DNA of 64,000 nt from Bacillota bacterium (lineage in GTDB: Bacteria; Bacillota; Clostridia; Acetivibrionales; JANLFN01): NCBI GenBank assembly GCA_023397675.1, contig JAEWTV010000112.1, forward strand, positions 1-64,000, written 5' to 3'. The notes beneath the pieces were generated by a model. That model saw only the letters and a list, made by a program, of their open reading frames with translations, was not told where the DNA came from and made no database searches. Below are positions 52,375 to 60,621 of the stretch, piece by piece; positions within the stretch are counted from its first letter, which is position 1; each line of letters starts with the position of its first letter. A program made the translations under genes and the position numbers.

Positions 52375-54078
52375 TTATTGCTTTGAAATTGTTTTTTTAT
52401 CGGTAAACAGTCCGATGATAGAAGCTGCCAAAAGAATTATTGCTGAAAGTACAAAAGTCTGATCAAAAGCATCTGCAACTTTATCGTCCTTGTCAGACTT
52501 AACTTGTTTAAGTACGTCCTCTATTTTTGTTTTCTGCCCAATGGCACTTATCCCGGATGCAAGCTGATCTGCTCCACCTTTAATGCTAGTATTGGCTTGT
52601 GTTAGTTTAGCAGACTGAATGCTGTTCTGTTTAGAAAGCGTTGTCAATGCTGCCTTTACATCATTTTCTATTTTATTTTTAAGCTTTTCATTGTTAGTAT
52701 CTGTACTATCATCGTCACTACTGAAATTCTCATTTATGTCCTTAATCAAAACTGTTTTAACAGAGTCCACAATATCAGCCTTATTAACAAAGCTGACTGC
52801 ATTATTCTTTATATCATTTTTTGCAGTTGAGATATTTGTATTCAGGACACTTACAAGCAATGCTATACCAATGCAGGTTCCAATCTGTCTTGCAGCATTG
52901 ACAATACCTGATCCGATTCCGCTTTTCTCCTCAGGCAGGTATTTAATTGAGGAAACAAGCGACTGGCACGAAAACCCTAGACCAATACCGAATACAATCA
53001 TATCCACTATCATTTCGAACTTCGAAGTATTAACCGTAAGCATGGAAAGCATGAAGGTTCCAAAGCTCATACAAAGAACTCCAAAAAAGTTAACAGGTTT
53101 TGCCCCCAGCTTTCCGGCAAGCATGCTGCCCAAAGGCATTGCTACAATAACCGTAAGTGACACCGCCATAACAATATACGCTGCTTTCAATGCCTCATAC
53201 CCCAAAGCGTTTTGCAGGAAAACATTAAATATTAAAAGAGGTCCTACAATTCCAAAACCTGTAATCAGGTAGCATATGCTTGATGCCGTAAACGTACGTT
53301 CTTTAAATAAGCTAAGTTCAACAAGAGGAGCTTTTACTTTTTTTTCGGTTATGATAAAAAGTATAAGGCATACCAAGCAACCTGAAAACATTGAAATAAT
53401 AAGTGCCGAACCCCAGCCATAATCCCTTCCTTTAAGAAGTGCAAATGTGAGCAGGAACAATGTCATAGTCAGGAAAAACATGCCCAGCCAGTCAATACTT
53501 TTTGATACTGTTTTATCATAGGATTCTTTAATAAACAGCACTATCAAAATAATTGAAATCAATGCGAAAGGAACATTAACGAAAAATATTGATTGCCAAT
53601 TTATATATTTGATAAACAATCCCCCAATAGGAGGACCACCTGCTGCCGCCAGTGCTGTAACAGCTCCGACAGCGCCTGCAACTTTTTGTGTCTTTTCTCT
53701 GCCAAACAGATCTAAAGCCATTGGAATTACTATAGGAGTTATAATTGCTCCACCTATTCCCTGAAGCAGTCTCATTATAATCAGGAAAATCAGAGAACCT
53801 GATAACCCACATAGAGCTGAACTTCCACCAAACAGCACAAGTCCTATTAACATGACTTTTTTTCTTCCAAATTGATCTGCAAGTTTGGATGCCGGAATCA
53901 TAAACACAGAGAGTCCTAATACATAGATAGTGCTAATCCAGCTGGTATCGTTCAAGCTTGCTTTAAAATATGCCATAATGTCTGGTAGTGCTATATTTAT
54001 GATTGTACTGTCAAGCGTTCCCATAAACATAGCAATTGCTAATGCTATAAAACCAATAATTTGTTTTTGTTTGTTCAT
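52375..54078 (-). CDS. DHA2-family MFS multidrug exporter with a long C-terminal extracellular loop
   Basis: A 567-residue, 14-helix drug:H+ antiporter of the EmrB/QacA type. Motif: MGTLDSTIINIALPDI in helix 1, LADQFGRKKVMLIG (motif A), LQGIGGAIITPIV in helix 4, GPPIGGLFIKYINWQSIFFVNVP (motif C and loop). It expels lipophilic cations or antibiotics. Residues 413-536 before the last helix form an uncommon 124-residue, Lys/Asp/Asn-rich loop predicted helical or coiled-coil, not found in the basic family. AGGAGGGGCG before ATG 54078. Divergent from its TetR repressor gene and preceded by a TTGACT/TAATAT promoter overlapped by an operator. Confidence 0.9.
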   Translation of the reverse strand: MNKQKQIIGFIALAIAMFMGTLDSTIINIALPDIMAYFKASLNDTSWISTIYVLGLSVFMIPASKLADQFGRKKVMLIGLVLFGGSSALCGLSGSLIFLIIMRLLQGIGGAIITPIVIPMALDLFGREKTQKVAGAVGAVTALAAAGGPPIGGLFIKYINWQSIFFVNVPFALISIILIVLFIKESYDKTVSKSIDWLGMFFLTMTLFLLTFALLKGRDYGWGSALIISMFSGCLVCLILFIITEKKVKAPLVELSLFKERTFTASSICYLITGFGIVGPLLIFNVFLQNALGYEALKAAYIVMAVSLTVIVAMPLGSMLAGKLGAKPVNFFGVLCMSFGTFMLSMLTVNTSKFEMIVDMIVFGIGLGFSCQSLVSSIKYLPEEKSGIGSGIVNAARQIGTCIGIALLVSVLNTNISTAKNDIKNNAVSFVNKADIVDSVKTVLIKDINENFSSDDDSTDTNNEKLKNKIENDVKAALTTLSKQNSIQSAKLTQANTSIKGGADQLASGISAIGQKTKIEDVLKQVKSDKDDKVADAFDQTFVLSAIILLAASIIGLFTDKKTISKQ

Positions 54079-54095
54079 CTACGCCCCTCCTAATA

Positions 54096-54196
54096 TGAAA
54101 CTAATTTCACATTTATATTAGCTCTTTTCTATTAGAAAGTCAATATAAATGTGAAATCACTTTCATATTGACAGCATCTTAGTACAGCTATAAAAT
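54096..54196. promoter_or_regulatory. Divergent promoters and two TetR operators
   Basis: Operator 1 TGAAA-CTAA-TTTCA (54096-54109) lies just downstream of the exporter's -10; operator 2 TGAAA-TCAC-TTTCA (54152-54165) lies just before the -35 of the TetR promoter. Both sit within an inverted pair of about 30 bp. Exporter promoter (minus): TTGACT (54138-54143), 17 bp, TAATAT (54115-54120). TetR promoter (plus): TTGACA (54168-54173), 17 bp, TAAAAT (54191-54196). Confidence 0.75.
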
Positions 54197-54229
54197 AAGT
54201 ATATAAAACAGTTATAGGGGTGAATTGGC

Positions 54230-54853
54230 TTGGAGAAAAAGGATATACGCATTCCTCAACAGAAAAGATCAATTGAAAAAAAGGAAAAGATAATTGAAGC
54301 TGCTACACGGATTTTTTCGGAAAAAGGATATTTCTGCACCAACACGGTTGATATAGCAAAAAGTGCAAACATCTCCACCGGCAGTATCTATGCATATTAT
54401 AAAGATAAGAAGGATATTCTGATTGAATGTCTTAACCGTTTTGGAAAGAATCTGACACTGGAAATATATGAAAAGGTTGGGAACTTATCAGTTAACGAAG
54501 ATATAGACATCACAATAAAAAATACTCTGGGATTATTGATTAACTACCAAAACTGGTCAAAGCTGCTTCGCGATGAGATAATGTCTCTACAATACAGGGA
54601 CTCCGATATAAAAGAGTATTTTCAAAACATACAGAAAACAATGATGGCAGCGGTAACAAAACAACTGGCTACTAATGGCTATTACTTTAAACATGAGCGT
54701 GAGCAGACATTTTTGCTGTTTCAAATGATTATGGGTATCGAAGATGAATTGGCTTTTACACACAGTCCAAGCATTAACCCGGAAATTCTGATTAATGAGT
54801 GTGTACAGGCAATTATACCTATGCTTGTGAAAAAAAATCCCATAGAATCATAA
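54230..54853 (+). CDS. TetR-family transcriptional repressor
   Basis: A 207-residue TetR protein: the N-terminal helix-turn-helix (KEKIIEAATRIFSEKGYFCTNTVDIAKSANISTGSIYAYYKDKKDIL) followed by an all-helical ligand domain. The start is TTG at 54230, with AGGGGTG eight bases before it. Divergent from the DHA2 exporter and with two TGAAA-N4-TTTCA sites between, it almost certainly represses the exporter and itself until a drug binds. Confidence 0.9.
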   Translation: MEKKDIRIPQQKRSIEKKEKIIEAATRIFSEKGYFCTNTVDIAKSANISTGSIYAYYKDKKDILIECLNRFGKNLTLEIYEKVGNLSVNEDIDITIKNTLGLLINYQNWSKLLRDEIMSLQYRDSDIKEYFQNIQKTMMAAVTKQLATNGYYFKHEREQTFLLFQMIMGIEDELAFTHSPSINPEILINECVQAIIPMLVKKNPIES

Positions 54854-54885
54854 GATTGTTTTTCGCTGATTAAGGTATCAGCTAT

Positions 54886-55749
54886 TTACTTATAGAATTT
54901 TTCAATTGTAAACCCGCGCCCTTTTACTTCATTTACCCGGTTTATAACCATAAACGCCTTTGGATCGATTGATAGGACAAGATTATTGAGCTTTGGAAGC
55001 TCACGGTTTGATACCACTGTCAGGACAACCATGCTTTCAGTCCTTAAATACCCGGTTTCTGCTTCTACCAAGGTAGAGCCCCTGTCCATACGATGTATTA
55101 TGGCGTGATTGATTTCTTCATATTTTTCACTTATTATCTTCACCTGCGTCCGGGACTGTCCCAGTAGCAGCACTTTGTCCAAAACAACTGTATAAATTAT
55201 AACCATCAGGATTCCGTACAGCACCTGCTCCTTATTGGCAAAAAACATCTGTGACATTAAGATGGCAAAGTCAAACCCATACATCACCAATGAAACAGAA
55301 AGACCAAGTTTTTTATTCAAAACCAAGGGAGGTATATCCATACCGCCTGTAGACGCTCCTGCTTTTATAACTATCCCGATACTAAAGCCTATCATTATAC
55401 CTGCATAAATTGCTGCGAGCAAGTGGTCTGAAGTCATATCCTTTAACACATCAAGCTTTTGAAAAACCTCAAGAATAAATGGGTAGTAGAATGTACTGAT
55501 AAGTGTTGTTATGGCAAACTTCCTCCCAAGTACTACAGCTCCCAGAATAAACATAAAAATATTGAAAACAGATACAAATAAGGTTATGGAAATGTCAAAC
55601 CCATGATTAGCCAAAAGTGCTAAACCTGTAGAGCCTCCTGTTATCAAACCATTAGGAAGAATAAACATGGTTACAGCTAAAGCATAAATTGTGTTACCCA
55701 GCAAAATCAGTGCAATATTTTTTAGTAGACTCTTTAACCCTCTTGTCAT
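54886..55749 (-). CDS. YitT-family membrane protein (DUF161/DUF2179)
   Basis: A 287-residue protein of five to six membrane helices (DUF161, about 10-200: NIALILLGNTIYALAVTMFILPNGLITGGSTGLALL, GASTGGMDIPPLVLNKKLG) and a soluble C-terminal DUF2179 domain (about 215-287: HRMDRGSTLVEAETGYLRTESMVVLTVVSNRELPKLNNLVLSIDPKAFMVI). The YitT family is of unknown transport role. GGGG lies nine bases before ATG 55749. Its upstream region carries the same element as the ACT-MBL gene. Confidence 0.9.
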   Translation of the reverse strand: MTRGLKSLLKNIALILLGNTIYALAVTMFILPNGLITGGSTGLALLANHGFDISITLFVSVFNIFMFILGAVVLGRKFAITTLISTFYYPFILEVFQKLDVLKDMTSDHLLAAIYAGIMIGFSIGIVIKAGASTGGMDIPPLVLNKKLGLSVSLVMYGFDFAILMSQMFFANKEQVLYGILMVIIYTVVLDKVLLLGQSRTQVKIISEKYEEINHAIIHRMDRGSTLVEAETGYLRTESMVVLTVVSNRELPKLNNLVLSIDPKAFMVINRVNEVKGRGFTIEKFYK

Positions 55750-55782
55750 ACATAATGACCCCTTCAAAAATTACTCTATTAT

Positions 55783-55815
55783 TATGTTAACATATAATAA
55801 AACAAATTAGCAATT
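55783..55815 (-). promoter_or_regulatory. Shared regulatory element, copy 2
   Basis: TATGTTAACATA (55783-55794) and ATTAGCAATT (55806-55815), 34 bp upstream of the YitT start, identical in motif and spacing to the copy at 52245-52277. Confidence 0.6.
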
Positions 55816-55921
55816 TGAATGAATAAACTTGTGTTTCCTATACTTGCTAATATTATAATAACCGATATAATTTTTAACAAGTATTGTTATATTTTTGGCT
55901 CTTAATATTAGGAGGCTCTAA

Positions 55922-56602
55922 ATGGACACTATTCTGATCGTTGAAGACAATAAGGATGTAAATTTGATGCTGGCTGAAGCCCTTATAGATGAAGGATATA
56001 AAGTGAAATCAGCTTTTACCGGCATTGACGGGATAGATGAGATAAAAAACAATAAGTATGATTTGATTTTACTAGATATTATGCTGCCTTATAAAAGTGG
56101 AGATCAGATACTAAAGGAAGTACGAAGCTTTTCAGATACGCCGATTGTTATTATTTCTGCAAAGGATATGATCGGAACAAAAATTGACCTTCTGAGACTC
56201 GGTGCCGACGACTATATTACAAAGCCTTTTGATTTGGGTGAAGTAATTGCCAGAATACAAACCATATTGCGCCGTTCCCAAAAGCAGGCAGAGGCAGGCA
56301 AGGTTTTTCAGTATAAGGATATGTCTCTTGATGATAACACCAACCGTGTATCAGTAAACTCCTCAGAAATTGACCTTACCATGAAGGAATTCGGCATATT
56401 GGAGCTGCTTATAAAGAACCGTGGAAAGGTCTTTACCAAGGCTAACCTATATGAAAGCATCTGGCTGGATGAATATCTCGAGGACGACAATGCGGTTAAA
56501 ACTCATATCAGCAATTTACGGAACAAATTAAAAAAGGCTAACCCAAACGAAGAATACATTGAAACCGTATGGGGATTGGGGTACAGGTTATATAAAGAAT
56601 AA
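55922..56602 (+). CDS. OmpR-family response regulator (module 3)
   Basis: A 226-residue regulator: receiver with E8-D9 and phosphoacceptor D52 (LILLDIMLP), TKPFD for the conserved lysine, and a winged-helix end VWGLGYRLYKE. It heads a row RR, ATPase, permease, kinase, which matches lantibiotic-immunity or bacitracin-resistance sets (NisR/LanR-like). GGAGGC precedes the ATG. The ABC genes start 92 bp later with a repeat pair in front, so transcription of the regulator and of the transporter could be separate. Confidence 0.9.
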   Translation: MDTILIVEDNKDVNLMLAEALIDEGYKVKSAFTGIDGIDEIKNNKYDLILLDIMLPYKSGDQILKEVRSFSDTPIVIISAKDMIGTKIDLLRLGADDYITKPFDLGEVIARIQTILRRSQKQAEAGKVFQYKDMSLDDNTNRVSVNSSEIDLTMKEFGILELLIKNRGKVFTKANLYESIWLDEYLEDDNAVKTHISNLRNKLKKANPNEEYIETVWGLGYRLYKE

Positions 56603-56635
56603 ATTATCCTTTTCCGGACAATTCCTCTTATAATC

Positions 56636-56655
56636 TTAACCTTTTCTAAACCTTT
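56636..56655 (+). promoter_or_regulatory. Direct-repeat operator before the module 3 ABC genes
   Basis: TTAACCTTT (56636-56644) and TAAACCTTT (56647-56655) repeat with an 11-bp period, 40-60 bp before the ATPase start. The arrangement is the same as in the other two modules; binding by the module's regulator is inferred. Confidence 0.55.
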
Positions 56656-56694
56656 GGGTATTACACTTATGGTAGAAAGGACAGGTGAGTACAA

Positions 56695-57618
56695 TTGAAC
56701 AAATATATTTTGAAAACAAACAGCCTGACTAAGAACTATCATGGTGCCAAAGCCCTTAATGATGTATCAATAACCCTGGAAGCAGGCAGAATATATGGCC
56801 TGATAGGACAAAACGGTGCTGGTAAAAGTACCCTTATGCGTCTTATCTCCGGGCTCAGCTTTCCCGACAAAGGAAACATAGAGCTTTTTGGTCATACCGG
56901 GGAAAAATCACTGCAAACCGAACGCAAAAGAATCGGATGTATGATAGAGTATCCAAGTATTTCTCCCAATATGACAGCAAAGGAAAACATGAGGCTTCAT
57001 AGAATTATGCGTGGTATTCCCAACAAGGAAATTGAGGATGAGTTATTGGAATTGGTAGGACTTGCAGATGTAAACAAAAAGAAATCTAAAAATTTCTCGC
57101 TGGGTATGAAGCAGAGGTTGGGAATAGCTGTAGCGTTACTTGGAAGCCCTGAGCTGCTTATACTTGATGAGCCTATTAACGGCCTTGACCCAATAGGTGT
57201 GGTTGAAATAAGAAATCTTCTTAAGAAGTTGTGTGAAGAACGCCAAATGACAATCCTTATTTCAAGTCATAACTTACCTGAGCTGTATCAGACAGCTACC
57301 GATTATATTATAATTCACAAAGGTGAAATAAAGCAGGCAATAACCCTTGAAGAGTTGGAGGAACGCTGTAGACATCACATTCTTATAAGTTGTGATCAAC
57401 CGGAAAAACTTGTCGGCATTTTGGAAATGAAGCTGCAAACAACCAACTTCAATGTCATGCAGGATAAGACTGTAAAGCTGTATGATTACCTGGATGAAAA
57501 AGAAAAGGTGTCAAGAGTACTTTTTGAAAATGGTATTATTGTTACAAACCTTTCAAACGCAGGCGATACTCTTGAAGATTACTTCATTTCTATTGTTGGG
57601 GGTGGATCAAATGTATAA
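56695..57618 (+). CDS. ABC transporter ATPase, lantibiotic-immunity (LanF/BcrA) type (module 3)
   Basis: A 307-residue ATPase: Walker A GQNGAGKST, Q loop MIEYPSISPNMTAKENMRL, signature FSLGMKQRLGIAVAL, Walker B LLILDEPINGLDP and SSHNLPEL. The C-terminal extension (about 220-307) is typical of BcrA/LanF proteins. It supports removal of a lantibiotic or bacitracin-type peptide from the membrane. The start is TTG at 56695 with AGGTGAG upstream. It overlaps the permease start by 8 nt. Confidence 0.9.
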   Translation: MNKYILKTNSLTKNYHGAKALNDVSITLEAGRIYGLIGQNGAGKSTLMRLISGLSFPDKGNIELFGHTGEKSLQTERKRIGCMIEYPSISPNMTAKENMRLHRIMRGIPNKEIEDELLELVGLADVNKKKSKNFSLGMKQRLGIAVALLGSPELLILDEPINGLDPIGVVEIRNLLKKLCEERQMTILISSHNLPELYQTATDYIIIHKGEIKQAITLEELEERCRHHILISCDQPEKLVGILEMKLQTTNFNVMQDKTVKLYDYLDEKEKVSRVLFENGIIVTNLSNAGDTLEDYFISIVGGGSNV

Positions 57619-58408
57619 TCTTATTTGTGCAGATTTATATAAATTCAGAAAGACAAACACGGTTAAGATTTTATTTATAATAACCAGTGTAAGCGCTCTA
57701 TTGGTAACACTTATGGCATACTTCATACAACAGGGTGATTTAAAATCCAGTATAAGCGGGATGGGATTCCTTTTTTCGGATATGAGTATGATAAGCATTC
57801 TGGGTGCTGTAATTGCAGGGACTTTCATTAGCGGAGATTTTGACAACAAGATTATACATGACGCTATATCAAACGGAAACAGCAGAGGTACTGTAATAGT
57901 CAGTAAAACACTGACATTCTTCAACGCCGTTTCATTTATTATAATACCTTATGCTGTTTCAGTAATAATAGCAATCATTACCGGTTCCAGGTTCTCAACA
58001 GGTTCCCAAACTGCAGGTTTCCTCAACTTGCTCATTTCAAGTACAGGTTCTGCTCTTTCTGCGTCCGAGGTATTCAAACTTGTTGGTATCATTATAACCC
58101 TGGTAATAGTTTACGCAGCACAGTTGAGTGTTTGTGTACCGCTTGCAATAGGACTTAGGAAGCCAATATTAGTGGTAGCAATTTACTATGGTTTCCAATT
58201 CCTCTGTGGTCAGCTGACAACCTTGAAAGACAGTTCTCCAGCTTTATATGATATTTTTTCATATACACCGTACGGAGGCACCAATTGTTCCTTAACCCTT
58301 AACAGCGGCGCGGGAGACATCCTGAAAGCAATTTCTATAAGTATAATATTTGTAATTTTAATGATTTCAATAACATATATGACATTCAGAAAAACGGAGA
58401 TAAAGTAA
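57611..58408 (+). CDS. ABC-2-type permease, lantibiotic-immunity type (module 3)
   Basis: A 265-residue permease with six membrane helices (about 15-37, 55-75, 97-125, 150-180, 190-210, 233-255) in the ABC-2 pattern of LanE/LanG and BcrB. MYNLICADLYKFRKTNTVKILFIITS is the usual opening, and SGDFDNKIIHDAISNGNSRG is the conserved inter-helix loop. A single permease is found instead of the two (LanE and LanG) of many lantibiotic systems. ATG 57611 follows GGGGGTGGATCA. The stop is followed within 10 bp by the kinase. Confidence 0.88.
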   Translation: MYNLICADLYKFRKTNTVKILFIITSVSALLVTLMAYFIQQGDLKSSISGMGFLFSDMSMISILGAVIAGTFISGDFDNKIIHDAISNGNSRGTVIVSKTLTFFNAVSFIIIPYAVSVIIAIITGSRFSTGSQTAGFLNLLISSTGSALSASEVFKLVGIIITLVIVYAAQLSVCVPLAIGLRKPILVVAIYYGFQFLCGQLTTLKDSSPALYDIFSYTPYGGTNCSLTLNSGAGDILKAISISIIFVILMISITYMTFRKTEIK

Positions 58409-58418
58409 CTGAGAGGTT

Positions 58419-59324
58419 GTGAGGCTTTTGACATTGTTAGTTTGTATATTAATAATATTTATTATCGTACTTGGTGTATATACCATATTATTTCAGATGC
58501 AAATAAGAAGTATTAACCGGCAACTGTCAAAAAGGTTGAAAGAAAACAGCCGTCAGCCTGTGAGTCTTGTGCTGATTAGCAATGAACTCAATACTTTAGC
58601 TATAAATATAAACAAATGCCTCAAGGCGGAGGAAACCCTCCGTCTTGAAAGCATTCGTGAGGAAAAACGCTTTAAGGAAATGATAGCAAACATATCTCAT
58701 GACCTGCGTACCCCACTGACTGCGATCAAAGGTTATCAGCAACTTGTTATCAAAGGCAATTTAGCACCAGGCCAACATGAAAAACTGTTAGTGGCACAAA
58801 AGCATACTGATGAACTGGGCAGCCTCATTGAGCACTTTTTTGAGTACTCCTATCTTTTAAATACAGACAGCAAGCCTAATCTTGAACGAATAAACCTGGT
58901 AAGTCTTACAGCGGAATGCCTGGTAGATTCGGTTGCTACCCTTGAAGAAAAAAATCTAAATGTACAATTTAAAGGTGACAAGTCTGTATTTACTGCTGTA
59001 GATAAGGAACTGGCAACACGAATTATTCAAAATCTTATTAGGAACTGCTCTATCCACTCAAGCGGAGATGTCAAGGTACAAGTCTTTGAAAGAAGCAATT
59101 CAGCAGTAATTTCATTCTCCAATCCTGTAAATAATGCAGCTGAAATTGATGTAAACAGAATTTTTGAACGCTTTTATACAGGTGATAAGTCGCGCAGCAA
59201 AACGACAGGGCTGGGGCTTTCAATTGTAAAACTGCTTGCTGAACAGATGAACGGCAGCGCTGGTGCAGAATTACAGGGTAACTTACTTGATATCCATGTT
59301 GAACTACCTCTATATAATAAATAA
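58419..59324 (+). CDS. Sensor histidine kinase with one N-terminal helix (module 3)
   Basis: A 301-residue kinase with a single N-terminal membrane helix (about 4-27), an H box at H94 (ANISHDLRTPLTAIKGY), and ATPase motifs NLIRNCSIHSSG, FSNPVN (a degenerate G1), FERFYTGDKSRSKTTGLGLSIVKLL. It has no extracellular sensing domain, so it likely reads the transporter or the membrane. The start is GTG (58419) after GAGAGG, with a TTG nine bases on as an alternative. Placing the kinase after the ABC genes differs from the first two modules. Confidence 0.88.
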   Translation: MRLLTLLVCILIIFIIVLGVYTILFQMQIRSINRQLSKRLKENSRQPVSLVLISNELNTLAININKCLKAEETLRLESIREEKRFKEMIANISHDLRTPLTAIKGYQQLVIKGNLAPGQHEKLLVAQKHTDELGSLIEHFFEYSYLLNTDSKPNLERINLVSLTAECLVDSVATLEEKNLNVQFKGDKSVFTAVDKELATRIIQNLIRNCSIHSSGDVKVQVFERSNSAVISFSNPVNNAAEIDVNRIFERFYTGDKSRSKTTGLGLSIVKLLAEQMNGSAGAELQGNLLDIHVELPLYNK

Positions 59325-59500
59325 CTCATTTCTTTTAACCAAATGTATAACCAATATACTTTAACTTAAATTGGTTTTACAAAATTCATTGAATTTGGTT
59401 CTTTTATAAACCTCTTTTTTAAACTATAATATATTATGTATGCATAAAAGTTTCCAAAAACATACTTCGTATGTTTCATATTAAATAGAAGTTGGTTGTA

Positions 59501-59692
59501 ATGGCTTTTACGAGAAAATTGGGAAGTCTTAATATTGAGGTAAGCGCACTTGGCATTGGCTGTTGGGCAATAGGAGGCACAACCGATAATACCAATTTCG
59601 GCGTGATTGAGACGGACTTTGGACCGCTAACCCCAGCACAAATGCAGGAGATTAGGCCGCTTATAACCGAACTTCAATGGAGGCAGTTCTAA
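59501..59692 (+). pseudogene. Aldo/keto reductase relic with an internal deletion
   Basis: A 63-codon frame joins a normal AKR N-terminus (RKLGSLNIEVSALGIGCWAIGG, first strand of the barrel) to a normal C-terminal end (DFGPLTPAQMQEIRPLI) at about residue 38. The missing 230 or so residues include the whole catalytic core, so it cannot be active. The stop TAA overlaps the ATG of the next gene (TAATG), so a fused leader role in coupling translation remains possible. Distinct from the intact AKR at 33842. Confidence 0.8.
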
Positions 59693-60621
59693 TGTTGGGC
59701 TTGGTAAACATGAATGAAAATATATCAAATGTTAATGACATTATTATTGAGGATTATCACAAGCGGATAGGCAAGGTTCTTGAATATATTGACAATAATC
59801 TGGATTCTGAATTGTCTTTAGAAAAATTGTCAGAAGTTTCGGGGTTCTCAGATTACCATTTCCATATTGTCTTTCATTCATTAGTTGGAAGTATGCTGTT
59901 TGAGTATGTTAAAAAACGAAGGTTAATAGCAGCGGCTAATACGCTTATAAATAATCCCTCCATAAAAATAGCCGATATTTCTAATATGTATGGTTTTAAA
60001 GGACAGGCTGATTTTTCAAAGTCCTTTAAATCATTTTTTGGTGTATCTCCATTTCAATATATTAAGTACACAAATACACTTATTGCAACTGAAACCGGGC
60101 AGATAACGGTACTCAAAAAAAGTAATCCTTTCTTTGAAAAGGGCATATCTTTAAAGGTTCTGGAAGATTACACCGTAGCTTATATACGGAATATTGGGCT
60201 GTCGCCAGAACAACGTAGCAAGGCAATAGAGGCATCGTTTATAAGATTATATTCCTGGGCCAATTCAAGAAATTTATTTAATGAAGATACTAAACTTATG
60301 GGTATAGTTCTCGATAACCCTGAAATATCATCCTTGGATTTATGCAGATATGATGCTTGCATTTCTGTTCCTGAAAATACCCAACCAGATAAAGAAATCA
60401 ATATACGAAAGGTTTTTTCAGAAGGCAGCTATGTAACCTATAAGTTTGATACATACAACAATAATTTTAGGCAGATCTTTTTTCGCGTCATTTCATATAT
60501 TTATGGTTTTTGGCTGCCTCAAAAAGGCTTATTGCCTTGCGATAAACCATGTATTAAAATTTATGAAAAATATAATTCATGCTTTGATTTATATATACCT
60601 GTAAAACCTTATAAAATTTGA
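59692..60621 (+). CDS. AraC-family regulator with C-terminal GyrI-like domain (copy 1)
   Basis: A 309-residue regulator with the two AraC helix-turn-helices at the N-terminus (about 20-115: LDSELSLEKLSEVSGFSDYHFHIVFHSLVG and IKIADISNMYGFKGQADFSKSFKSFFGVSPFQYIK) and a GyrI-like/SOUL-type ligand domain after about 150 (ISLKVLEDYTVAYIRNIGLSPEQRSKAI, CISVPENTQPDKEI, EGSYVTYKFDTYNNN). This resembles Rob/MarA-type and BmrR-like multidrug sensors. GGAGG lies 8 bases before ATG 59692, which overlaps the stop of the AKR relic. A close paralog lies convergently at 61120. Confidence 0.88.
   Translation: MLGLVNMNENISNVNDIIIEDYHKRIGKVLEYIDNNLDSELSLEKLSEVSGFSDYHFHIVFHSLVGSMLFEYVKKRRLIAAANTLINNPSIKIADISNMYGFKGQADFSKSFKSFFGVSPFQYIKYTNTLIATETGQITVLKKSNPFFEKGISLKVLEDYTVAYIRNIGLSPEQRSKAIEASFIRLYSWANSRNLFNEDTKLMGIVLDNPEISSLDLCRYDACISVPENTQPDKEINIRKVFSEGSYVTYKFDTYNNNFRQIFFRVISYIYGFWLPQKGLLPCDKPCIKIYEKYNSCFDLYIPVKPYKI

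Noticed and set aside
52619..53272. A 217-codon open frame on the plus strand
   Set aside because: It lies entirely inside the DHA2 exporter gene in an opposite frame, has no ribosome site and its translation resembles no family.
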